Part shown: positions 8,582-16,620 of the stretch, one piece after another
Position numbering within the stretch: the stretch's first letter is position 1
Layout: each line of letters opens with the position of its first letter
DNA from: Fusibacter_C sp942493125
GTDB lineage: Bacteria; Bacillota; Clostridia; Peptostreptococcales; Acidaminobacteraceae
Assembly: GCA_942493125.1 (NCBI GenBank)
Contig: OW818667.1
Coordinates: 2,480,001 to 2,544,000, forward strand
DNA: 64,000 nt
Direction: 5' to 3'
Made by a program: the position numbers and the translations under genes
The notes under the pieces: generated by a model
The model's database searches: none
The model's input: only the letters and a program-made list of their open reading frames with translations
Told to the model about the DNA's origin: nothing

Positions 8582-9829
8582 ATGACACATACACAGACTG
8601 ATAGACAGATAGATTCACATGCTGATTCACATACTGATTCAAAAAAAGACAACTGGGACTGGTTAAAAAGTCGATTTAGTGAGGTATTTACTGATAACCA
8701 AACGACACCTCGAACGTATTTTTCTCCAGGTCGAGTGAACCTCATAGGCGAACATATCGATTATAACGGCGGTATGGTCCTCCCAGTTGCCATAAGTCTC
8801 GGGACTTATGCAGTGGTTGCTAAACGTACCGATCGCCTTGTAAGGATGATTTCGCTCAATTTTGAGGCACAAGGCATCGTATCATTTTCACTTGACGATA
8901 TCGTCTACGATGCGGAAAAGGATTGGGGCAATTACCCAATGGGCGTTTTTCATACGCTACACCAAATGGGCTATGACGTCACACATGGTTTAGACATGTT
9001 GTTTTACGGCGATCTTCCAAATGGCGCGGGTCTCTCATCATCTGCTTCAATCGAAGTGTTGACGGCAACCATAGCAAAAGATCTATATGATTTGAGTATA
9101 TCTCCTGTTGAGATTGCTCTATTATGTCAACGTTCTGAAAATCAGTTCAACGGTGTCAATTGCGGCATTATGGATCAGTTCTCCATCGCTATGGGGAAAA
9201 AAGATCATGCCGTTTTACTCAATTGTGACACGCTGGCATATGAACACGTTCCAGCAGCTATTGGCGACTATCGCATTGTCATCATCAATACCAATAAAAA
9301 ACGCGGACTCGTGGATTCCGAATACAACCAAAGGCGCAAAGAATGTGAAATCGCTTACGAGACCTTAAAAGCTAACTTTGGTGGTCGTGAGATCAAGGCG
9401 CTTTGTGACTTGAATCCGACTGAATTTTTGACAGTATCTGAGTTCTTGACGGATCCTTATGTCTACAAACGCGCCTATCATGCAGTTGTGGAAAATCATC
9501 GAACCATCAAGAGCAAAGAAGCGCTCTCAGAAGGCAATCTCATCGCATTTGGCGAGTGGATGTACAGCTCGCACGAATCATTGAAGCACAATTTTGAAGT
9601 GAGTTGCAGAGAACTGGACATCGTCGTATCGATCTGTCGCACACTTCGAGGCGTAATTGGCGCACGGATGACCGGTGCTGGATTTGGCGGATGCGCCATC
9701 GCGCTCGTTCACAAAGACCACTTGTCTGAAGTAACTGAAAGCATCGCACATCAATATACAGAGCAAACCGGCTTGACAGCTTCGTTTTATATTGCCGAAA
9801 TTGCAGGAGGAACGCATCGTGTCGACTAA
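8582..9829 (+). CDS. galK: Galactokinase
   Basis: Phosphorylates galactose to galactose-1-phosphate with ATP. GHMP-kinase motifs are all present: PGRVNLIGEHIDYNGG near residue 45, the phosphate loop GDLPNGAGLSSSASIE, and the C-terminal GARMTGAGFGGCAIAL. The ATG at 8582 is chosen because AGGGGG lies about 10 nt upstream; the frame is open further back inside galE. The 415-residue protein is longer than usual because of a polar N-terminal extension of about 25 residues with repeated S-H/T-D units, encoded by near-repeats of TGATTCACA. The start of galT lies inside its last codons. Confidence 0.94.
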   Translation: MTHTQTDRQIDSHADSHTDSKKDNWDWLKSRFSEVFTDNQTTPRTYFSPGRVNLIGEHIDYNGGMVLPVAISLGTYAVVAKRTDRLVRMISLNFEAQGIVSFSLDDIVYDAEKDWGNYPMGVFHTLHQMGYDVTHGLDMLFYGDLPNGAGLSSSASIEVLTATIAKDLYDLSISPVEIALLCQRSENQFNGVNCGIMDQFSIAMGKKDHAVLLNCDTLAYEHVPAAIGDYRIVIINTNKKRGLVDSEYNQRRKECEIAYETLKANFGGREIKALCDLNPTEFLTVSEFLTDPYVYKRAYHAVVENHRTIKSKEALSEGNLIAFGEWMYSSHESLKHNFEVSCRELDIVVSICRTLRGVIGARMTGAGFGGCAIALVHKDHLSEVTESIAHQYTEQTGLTASFYIAEIAGGTHRVD

Positions 9830-11462
9830 AGTGTTTGATTTGCTTGAACAATTGATCGAATATGGTCTAGAAAACAATATGATTCACCTATTAGATGTCG
9901 ACGTCGTGCGCAATGCATTTTGGCGGAGGCTAGGCATTGAATGCGATCTAGATGCGTTGAAGCAAGAACGCTTGAATGAGCGATTGAATGTTTCAGATGC
10001 AATGCATATTTACCATCTGTTAAATGACATCACGGGTGAAGCAAAAGAGCTAGGCGAACCACTCGACTATCTCTATCAGGAAGAAATGTTCCAAGCGGAG
10101 CTCATGGCATTGCTCGTGCCAAGAAACTCGGAGATCAATGCGATTTTCTGGTCGCTTCATAGAGCGAATCCAGTTATGGCAACTGAGTACTTTTATAGTC
10201 TGTCAAATGCATCGACGTACATTCGTATGGACCGTGTCAGCAAGAATATCTCTTGGAAGAGCGCCTCAAAATTTGGCGATTTGGACATCACCATCAACCT
10301 TTCTAAACCGGAAAAAAATCCAAAGGAGATTGAGCTTCAAAAGCACGCCAAGCCATCTGTGTATCCAAAGTGTCTTCTATGTGTTGAAAACGCAGGCTAT
10401 AGTGGCAATGTCAACCACCCAGCGCGACATAACCATCGCCTTGTAGAAATGGATCTCGCTAACGAACCTTGGTACTTTCAATATTCCCCTTATGTCTACT
10501 ACAACGAGCATGCCATCGTGCTTTGTCATGAACATCGCAATATGAAAATCGATCGAAACACATTCATCAGATTGTGTGATTTTGTCGATTATATCCCACA
10601 CTATTTTATTGGTTCCAATGCCGACCTTCATACAGTAGGCGGTTCAATCCTGACGCATGACCACTACCAGGCAGGTAATTACGAAATGCCGATGATGCGC
10701 GCAAAAACGCTTTATAGTTATACGCCTACGTTTGTAAACGACGTAAGCATAGATGTCATCGAGTGGCCATTATCGGTTTTAAAGCTCGTGAGCACAAACA
10801 AAGCGTCCATCATAGAGGCATCTAGCAAAATTCTTGACACGTGGATCGGTTATTCCGATGAAGTGGTGGACCTTATCGCTCATACTTTTGAAAGGCACAA
10901 TACCGTGACGCCGATTCTCAGAAAAAATGGCGATACTTACGAAATGTATCTTGCGCTTAGAAACAATAGACGGACTGACGAACATCCAGAGGGTCTCTTT
11001 CATCCACACGCTGAGCATCATCATATCAAACGTGAGAACATCGGCCTGATTGAAGTCATGGGCCTTGCCGTATTGCCAGCACGCCTTGTGGAAGAAGTCG
11101 ACGGATTAATTGACGCACTTATAGAGATGAAACGCTTAGTGGGTTCAAAGCCACTCGACAAGATTGACGCGAACGTGCTTATGGCATCGGAAGCGCTCGT
11201 GAAGCACGTACCGTGGACGATGTCCATCGAAGACATGTTGCTTGAGATATTAAACAATATGGAAAATCCTAATAGTGACAGTGATAGCTTTAGTCATGTC
11301 TTTGACGCGACAAAGGCGTCACTTCTCGATTGCTTCAGAGCGCAAATTGGTCTGAAATTTGGACGCGTTCTTGAAGATGCGGGCATATACAAAGATGATT
11401 ACGACCAAATCAGACGTTTTCTACAGGCTTGTGAAGAGGTGGATTATGAGGATCGAAATTGA
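9819..11462 (+). CDS. galT: Galactose-1-phosphate uridylyltransferase, class II
   Basis: Exchanges UDP-glucose and galactose-1-phosphate for glucose-1-phosphate and UDP-galactose. The 547-residue length and segments such as CLLCVENAGYSGN, NHPARHNHR and GGSILTHDHYQ mark the Firmicute (class II) enzyme rather than the shorter class I type. The start is GTG at 9819, with AGGAGG 8 nt upstream, giving an 11-nt overlap with galK; a TTG further up lacks a ribosome site. The end overlaps galM by 17 nt. The catalytic His is expected in the T-H-D-H segment by analogy. Confidence 0.93.
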   Translation: MSTKVFDLLEQLIEYGLENNMIHLLDVDVVRNAFWRRLGIECDLDALKQERLNERLNVSDAMHIYHLLNDITGEAKELGEPLDYLYQEEMFQAELMALLVPRNSEINAIFWSLHRANPVMATEYFYSLSNASTYIRMDRVSKNISWKSASKFGDLDITINLSKPEKNPKEIELQKHAKPSVYPKCLLCVENAGYSGNVNHPARHNHRLVEMDLANEPWYFQYSPYVYYNEHAIVLCHEHRNMKIDRNTFIRLCDFVDYIPHYFIGSNADLHTVGGSILTHDHYQAGNYEMPMMRAKTLYSYTPTFVNDVSIDVIEWPLSVLKLVSTNKASIIEASSKILDTWIGYSDEVVDLIAHTFERHNTVTPILRKNGDTYEMYLALRNNRRTDEHPEGLFHPHAEHHHIKRENIGLIEVMGLAVLPARLVEEVDGLIDALIEMKRLVGSKPLDKIDANVLMASEALVKHVPWTMSIEDMLLEILNNMENPNSDSDSFSHVFDATKASLLDCFRAQIGLKFGRVLEDAGIYKDDYDQIRRFLQACEEVDYEDRN

Positions 11463-12435
11463 TAAATTTGAGCCTTTAACAGAGTTGCTCGGCCAACCCA
11501 TCGATAAAATCTCACTGATTAACAACTTAGGCATGTCAGTGGAAGTACTGACGTATGGCTGTATTATGTACGGCCTGAACGTGCCCGACAAACTCGGAAA
11601 AACTGAAAACGTTTTGGTTAGGTATGATGATGTCAGTCTCTACGTAAGGAATCCATTGTATCTCAATGCAACGATTGGTCTCAACGCCGGTCGCCTTGAA
11701 AATGGTCGGCTGACTATTGGCAAGGCGGATTATCAACTTGAAATCAATGAACGCATCAGCAACCTTCATGGTGGTTCAACGGGTCTCGATAAGCGCGTAT
11801 GGGTGTTGGGATACGAAGATGTGTTCTCGGATCGTTGCGAAATCGGACTTAGATATGCCCACGAGCACCTTGAAGATGGGTTTCCTGGCAATATAGATAT
11901 CAAGGCGATTTTTACACTGTATGATGACAATACCCTAAAGATCACTTACACGGCTTTAGCGGATCGCGATTGCCATCTCAACATGACCAACCACAACTAT
12001 TATAACCTGTCTGGAAATGAAAAGAAGCAAATAGACGAACATTCCCTTTTTATAAATGCCAAATATTATTTAAAAGTAGATGAAAATGGGTTGCCTTTTG
12101 CCCCTAAAGTTCCGATTGAACATTCGCCTTTTGATTTCGGAGCGCTTTGTCCAATCAAACAAGCCTACGTGAGTGATATTGGTGGCATTGACCATCCATT
12201 TTCGCTCGAAGATAAGGTGGCGTATGATAAGGCGAGTGTCCTATATCACGATCCTATCTCTGAAAGGACCATGACACTTTGGAGCAATCAACCATCGGTT
12301 GTCGTCTACACGAATAACATAGACTATAAGCGGCACGGTGGGATATGCTTTGAACCGCAACAGTTTCCAAACACGCTTAACCTTTTAGAAGCTGGAGAGA
12401 AGTACCACAATGAAATCATTCTAAAATTCTATTGA
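11446..12435 (+). CDS. galM: Aldose 1-epimerase (mutarotase)
   Basis: Interconverts the anomers of galactose and feeds alpha-galactose to GalK. The 329-residue beta-sandwich family is recognised by LNATIGLNAGRLENGR, NLHGGSTGLDKRVW, the conserved TMTNHNYYNLSG-like segment (seen as NMTNHNYYNLSG) and ICFEPQQFPNTLN, holding the conserved His and Glu residues. The ATG at 11446 is chosen since the protein then begins near the usual family start; it overlaps galT by 17 nt. It closes the gal operon before a terminator. Confidence 0.92.
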   Translation: MRIEIDKFEPLTELLGQPIDKISLINNLGMSVEVLTYGCIMYGLNVPDKLGKTENVLVRYDDVSLYVRNPLYLNATIGLNAGRLENGRLTIGKADYQLEINERISNLHGGSTGLDKRVWVLGYEDVFSDRCEIGLRYAHEHLEDGFPGNIDIKAIFTLYDDNTLKITYTALADRDCHLNMTNHNYYNLSGNEKKQIDEHSLFINAKYYLKVDENGLPFAPKVPIEHSPFDFGALCPIKQAYVSDIGGIDHPFSLEDKVAYDKASVLYHDPISERTMTLWSNQPSVVVYTNNIDYKRHGGICFEPQQFPNTLNLLEAGEKYHNEIILKFY

Positions 12436-12458
12436 TCGGCATCGAGTATCATATATGT

Positions 12459-12507
12459 TGCACCTGTGACGCGCTTTTAGAAAGTGCATATCGCAGGTGT
12501 TTTTTTA
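12459..12507 (+). terminator. Terminator of the gal operon
   Basis: CACCTG (12461-12466) pairs with CAGGTG (12494-12499), with further pairing inside (GCGCTTTT with AGAAAGTGC), followed by seven T. Confidence 0.75.
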
Positions 12508-12575
12508 TTATATAAAGAAGCGTTTACATAATGTCAATGGCAATAAATATGAATATTAAATTAATTTGAGATAAT

Positions 12576-12668
12576 ATTATTCGCTTTTGACTTGACGGGA
12601 GCCCTTTTCTTTTATAAGATTAACATAGACGAATGAATATGAAATATCAAAGAATAATATTCGGATTT
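12576..12668 (+). promoter_or_regulatory. purE promoter with two PurBox-like sites
   Basis: A promoter TTGACG-N17-TAAGAT spans 12592-12620. Reading the minus strand, 12588-12576 gives AAAAGCGAATAAT and 12668-12656 gives AAATCCGAATATT. They match the Bacillus PurR box AWWWCCGAACWWT at 11 and 12 of 13 positions. One box abuts the -35 element and the other lies just before the ribosome site. A weaker match, ATAATCGAATGAT, lies at 13174-13186 before purC. The promoter is reasonably supported; PurR control is inferred. Confidence 0.5.
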
Positions 12669-12679
12669 TAGGAGGTTTT

Positions 12680-13165
12680 ATGAAAGTAGCTATCTTAATG
12701 GGAAGTGATTCCGATTTTCCAGTGGTAGAACGCTGCATCAACATTTTAAAGAAATTCGGCGTAGAAGTGGAAGCTAGAGTGCTTTCCGCTCACCGTACAC
12801 CGCACATCGCCATCGAATATGCCATGGCAGCTGAAGCAAACGGCATTGAAGTGATCATAGGCGCAGCGGGCAAAGCGGCACATCTTCCTGGTGTCATCGC
12901 CGGTGTGACAAACCTTCCAGTTATCGGCATTCCCATCAAATCTTCGACCATGGATGGTCTGGATTCACTACTTTCAATCGTACAAATGCCAAGCGGCATA
13001 CCAGTAGCCACAGTGGCTATCGATGGGGCAGAAAATGCAGGATTACTCGCTGTACAGATGCTTTCAATCAAATATCCAGAGCTTCGAATCAAGATGAAAC
13101 AGTATAAAAAAGACATGGCCGATGCAGTGCTTGAAAAAGACGTCGCGATTCAGTCAAGATATTAG
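12680..13165 (+). CDS. purE: N5-carboxyaminoimidazole ribonucleotide mutase, class I
   Basis: Moves the carboxyl group of N5-CAIR to give CAIR. The class I signature MGSDSDFPVVERC is at the N-terminus, with SAHRTPH and the GAAGKAAHLPGV loop, and the 161-residue length is normal. No purK follows, so whether N5-CAIR is formed by a PurK elsewhere or the enzyme works with CO2 directly cannot be told here. Start follows TAGGAGG. It is the first gene of the purE-C-F-M-NH-D run. Confidence 0.95.
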   Translation: MKVAILMGSDSDFPVVERCINILKKFGVEVEARVLSAHRTPHIAIEYAMAAEANGIEVIIGAAGKAAHLPGVIAGVTNLPVIGIPIKSSTMDGLDSLLSIVQMPSGIPVATVAIDGAENAGLLAVQMLSIKYPELRIKMKQYKKDMADAVLEKDVAIQSRY

Positions 13166-13313
13166 TGTAGCTAATAATCGAATGATACATTTGCATAACG
13201 TTATACTTTATTGCAAATAAAAAACGATATTCAAATAATGACGTATAAAAAGAAGAAATATGGAAATGCAATTTCCTCAAATAAAATAGTATCATATAAA
13301 ATGGAGGCGACTT

Positions 13314-14018
13314 ATGAAAAAGCTCGAGCAATTGTATGAAGGCAAAGCGAAGAAAGTTTTCAAAACAGACGATGCAGACCACTATTTGGTAGAATATAAA
13401 GACGATGCAACGGCATTTAACGGCGAGAAAAAAGGATCGATTCACGACAAGGGCATCGTCAACAATAAGATGAGCGCACTCCTATTCAAAATGCTTGAAG
13501 AAAAGGGGATTCCAACACACTTTGAAGAACTTTTAAACGATAGAGAGCAATATGTAAAAGCGGTTCAAATCTTACCACTTGAAGTCATCGTGAGAAATGT
13601 AGCAGCTGGCTCCCTCGCGAAAAGACTTGGCCTTGAAGAGGGCGTCGTCATGAAAAAGACTGTCTTAGAATTTTGTTATAAAAACGATGCACTTGGCGAT
13701 CCTATGATCAACGATTATCACATCTTCGCTATGGAATATGCAACCCCTGAGCAAGTGGAAACGATCAAGGAAATGTCACTGAAAATCAATGACCTGTTAA
13801 TCGAGTTTTTCATTGCTCGCGGCCTTAAGCTCATCGACTTCAAACTGGAATTTGGCCTTTTCAAAGGTCAAGTCATCCTCGCGGACGAAATTTCACCAGA
13901 CACATGCCGCCTGTGGGACGCAGAAACAAATGCAAAGATGGACAAAGATCGCTTCAGAAGAGATCTTGGAAATGTAGAAGAAACTTATCAGGAAGTTTTG
14001 AGTAGAATTCAGGGATAA
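13314..14018 (+). CDS. purC: SAICAR synthetase
   Basis: Joins CAIR and aspartate with ATP. The 234-residue protein opens with LYEGKAKKVF (ATP-binding), contains NDREQYVKAVQILPLEVIVRN-type segments and ends with the conserved ADEISPDTCRLW. Start follows ATGGAGGCG. The 148-bp gap after purE holds a short hairpin GGAAATGCAATTTCC (13261-13275) but no convincing terminator. purF begins 17 nt after its stop. Confidence 0.95.
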   Translation: MKKLEQLYEGKAKKVFKTDDADHYLVEYKDDATAFNGEKKGSIHDKGIVNNKMSALLFKMLEEKGIPTHFEELLNDREQYVKAVQILPLEVIVRNVAAGSLAKRLGLEEGVVMKKTVLEFCYKNDALGDPMINDYHIFAMEYATPEQVETIKEMSLKINDLLIEFFIARGLKLIDFKLEFGLFKGQVILADEISPDTCRLWDAETNAKMDKDRFRRDLGNVEETYQEVLSRIQG

Positions 14019-14034
14019 CCTGTGGAGGACTAGA

Positions 14035-15447
14035 ATGGATGATTTTTTAAAGCTCGACAAGCTCAGCGAAGAATGTGGCGTAATCGGTATCTATGCACCG
14101 GGTGTGGAAGCGATTTCGCAAATGCTCTGCTTCGGCCTGATTGCCCTCCAACATAGGGGTCAGGAAAGTGCAGGCATCGCCGTGCTCAAGGGCGATAAAA
14201 TGCAATATTATAAAGAAATGGGTCTCGTTCAAGAAGTTTTCAACAGCGCGATTTTAGATAGATTGCCTGCCGATATTGGCATCGGGCATGTTAGATATTC
14301 CACAACGGGTGAAAGTTACGTGTCCAATGCACAGCCGCTCGTCGTCAGATACAAAGGCGGCAGCATAGCGCTTGGTCACAACGGTAACCTCGTCAACGCA
14401 AGTGAGATCAGAACAAGACTTGAAGATGAAGGCTCTATCTTCCAAACGAGCATCGACACAGAAGTCATCGCAAACCTCATCGCTAGAAATTATCACATGG
14501 GCATGAAGGAAGCGGTCATCGAATCCGTAAGAGAAATCAAAGGGTCATTTGCACTCACGATCATGATTGACCATATGCTCATCGGCGTGAGAGATCCAAA
14601 CGGTTTACGCCCACTGTCCATCGCAAAAATCGACGGCGGTTATGTCCTCGCATCAGAAACGTGTGCACATGATGTCGTTGGCGCAGAGTTTATCAGAGAT
14701 GTGGAACCTGGCGAGATCGTCATCATCGATTCAAATGGTATCGAGTCCATCATGTACGATACGACGCACAGAAAAGCCATCTGCTCTTTTGAGTATGTCT
14801 ATTTCGCAAGACCGGACAGCATCATCGACGGTAGAAACGTATTCGTTGCAAGAAAAGAATCCGGTAAAATCCTCGCAAGAGAAAATCCTGTCGAAGCGGA
14901 CATGGTCATCGCAGTGCCTGATTCAGGTGTTGCAGCGGCAATCGGCTATGCAGAAGAATCTGGCATTCCATATAATATTGGCATGATCAAAAACAAATAC
15001 ATGGGTAGAACGTTTATCCAACCAGACCAAAAATCAAGAGAGCTCGCCGTTAGACTCAAGCTCAACGTCATGAAACACAACGTCGACGGCAAGCGCATCA
15101 TCCTCATAGACGACTCAATCGTCCGCGGCACGACGAGCAAACGCATCGTAAACATGCTCAAGGCAGCAGGCGCAAAAGAAGTCCATCTCAGAGTGAGCTC
15201 CCCAGCGGTCAAGCACCCATGCTACTTCGGCATTGACACGCCAAACAGACTCCATCTCGTGGGCGCAACACATACCAATCAAGAAATATGCGACATGATT
15301 GGCGCGGACAGCTTGGCATACCTCAGCATTGAAGGCCTCACTCAAGCGATCGGCTTCAAAAAATGCGACGGCCTCTGTAAAGCGTGCTTCAACGGCGATT
15401 ATCCGATGGATGTGCCTGAAGAAGCGGATAAGTTCATGTTTGAATAA
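14035..15447 (+). CDS. purF: Amidophosphoribosyltransferase, Fe-S type
   Basis: Makes phosphoribosylamine from PRPP and glutamine, the first committed purine step. A 13-residue propeptide precedes the Ntn nucleophile Cys14 in EECGVIG, so cleavage before Cys14 is expected. Glutaminase motifs HRGQESAG and GHNGNLVN and the PRPP loop LIDDSIVRGTTS are clear. Cysteines at 444, 448 and 451 (CDGLCKACF), with earlier ones near 257 and 391, fit the 4Fe-4S cluster of the Bacillus-type enzyme, which makes it oxygen-labile. Start follows GTGGAGG. Confidence 0.96.
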   Translation: MDDFLKLDKLSEECGVIGIYAPGVEAISQMLCFGLIALQHRGQESAGIAVLKGDKMQYYKEMGLVQEVFNSAILDRLPADIGIGHVRYSTTGESYVSNAQPLVVRYKGGSIALGHNGNLVNASEIRTRLEDEGSIFQTSIDTEVIANLIARNYHMGMKEAVIESVREIKGSFALTIMIDHMLIGVRDPNGLRPLSIAKIDGGYVLASETCAHDVVGAEFIRDVEPGEIVIIDSNGIESIMYDTTHRKAICSFEYVYFARPDSIIDGRNVFVARKESGKILARENPVEADMVIAVPDSGVAAAIGYAEESGIPYNIGMIKNKYMGRTFIQPDQKSRELAVRLKLNVMKHNVDGKRIILIDDSIVRGTTSKRIVNMLKAAGAKEVHLRVSSPAVKHPCYFGIDTPNRLHLVGATHTNQEICDMIGADSLAYLSIEGLTQAIGFKKCDGLCKACFNGDYPMDVPEEADKFMFE

Positions 15448-15579
15448 TAAGGAAATTGCATAATTCAAATTTTAAGTAATTTCTATTTATAGTTCATATG
15501 CTAATTATTTTTGAAGTTTAGTTTTTATATAGTAACATTTTTATGCTTTATGAATCTGAAGAAATGTTAGGAGAAATTC

Positions 15580-16620
15580 ATGTCTGGTGATAAATTAACG
15601 TATGCAGTGGCGGGTGTTGATGTCAAAGAAGGCGCGCGTGCTGTAGAGCTCATGAAGAAACACGTCAAAGAGACGTTCAACTCGGACGTCATCGGCGATC
15701 TCGGTAGCTTTGGCGGACTGCTTCGCCTTAGCGGTCAGTTTGAAAGCCCAGTCCTCGTTGCGGGTACGGACGGTGTCGGCACGAAACTCAAGATTGCTTT
15801 TATGATGGACAAACACGACACGGTCGGTCAAGACCTCGTCGCCATGTGCGTCAACGATATATTGTGTCAAGGCGCTAAGCCACTTTTTTTCTTGGATTAC
15901 TTGGCAACAGGTAAACTCAAAGCGGAAAGTGCGGCACTACTCGTCAAAGGCATCACAGATGGCTGTAAGCTTTCAAATATGCCGCTTCTTGGCGGCGAAA
16001 CGGCAGAAATGCCAGGCTTTTACGCAAACGGCGAATACGACATGGCCGGTTTTGCAGTGGGCGTCGTCGATGAACCGAAAATCATCAGCGGCAAGACCAT
16101 CAAAGCAGGTGACATCATGATTGGCCTCGCATCGAGCGGCATTCATTCAAATGGTTATTCACTCGTTAGAAAGCTTCTCTTCGATCAGCTTAAACTTGAA
16201 ATCGACGCGGTGATTCCAGAGCTTGGCGACACGCTTGGCAATGTACTCCTCACACCGACGCGCATTTATGTAAAAGCAATCACAGCACTCCTTGAGGTAG
16301 TCGACGTAAAAGGCATGGTCCATATGACTGGCGGCGGCTTCTTCGAAAATATCCCTAGAATTTTAGCGGACGACCTGCGCGCCGACATAACACTTGGCAG
16401 CTGGAACTTGCCTGCCATATTTAACTACATGATGGAAAAAGGTCAAATCGACCGCGACGAAATGTTCGGTACCTTCAACATGGGCGTTGGTTACATCGCT
16501 GTGGTTTCACCTGAAGACGTCGAGCAAACACTCAGCATCCTCGAAGCGCATGGTGAGACGGCGACGGTCATCGGCAAAATCGTATCTGGCGACAAAGGAG
16601 TCGTTTTATGCAACGCTTAA
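15580..16620 (+). CDS. purM: Phosphoribosylaminoimidazole synthetase (AIR synthase)
   Basis: Closes the imidazole ring of FGAM with ATP. The 346-residue protein has the family motifs GTDGVGTKLK, LGGETAEMPGFY, ASSGIHSNGYSLVR and MTGGGFFENIPR. Start follows TTAGGAG. It ends 13 nt inside the next gene, so purM and purN are translationally coupled. The 132-bp gap after purF contains no clear signal. Confidence 0.95.
   Translation: MSGDKLTYAVAGVDVKEGARAVELMKKHVKETFNSDVIGDLGSFGGLLRLSGQFESPVLVAGTDGVGTKLKIAFMMDKHDTVGQDLVAMCVNDILCQGAKPLFFLDYLATGKLKAESAALLVKGITDGCKLSNMPLLGGETAEMPGFYANGEYDMAGFAVGVVDEPKIISGKTIKAGDIMIGLASSGIHSNGYSLVRKLLFDQLKLEIDAVIPELGDTLGNVLLTPTRIYVKAITALLEVVDVKGMVHMTGGGFFENIPRILADDLRADITLGSWNLPAIFNYMMEKGQIDRDEMFGTFNMGVGYIAVVSPEDVEQTLSILEAHGETATVIGKIVSGDKGVVLCNA

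Noticed and set aside
12508..12679. Purine or PreQ riboswitch before purE
   Set aside because: No purine-riboswitch core (conserved loops and three-way junction) is present; only promoter and PurBox-like sites are seen.
15450..15465. 16-mer AGGAAATTGCATAATT after purF, identical at 20473-20488 after the DUF2442 gene
   Set aside because: Two copies only, AT-rich, each just after a stop codon; may be chance or a repeat remnant.
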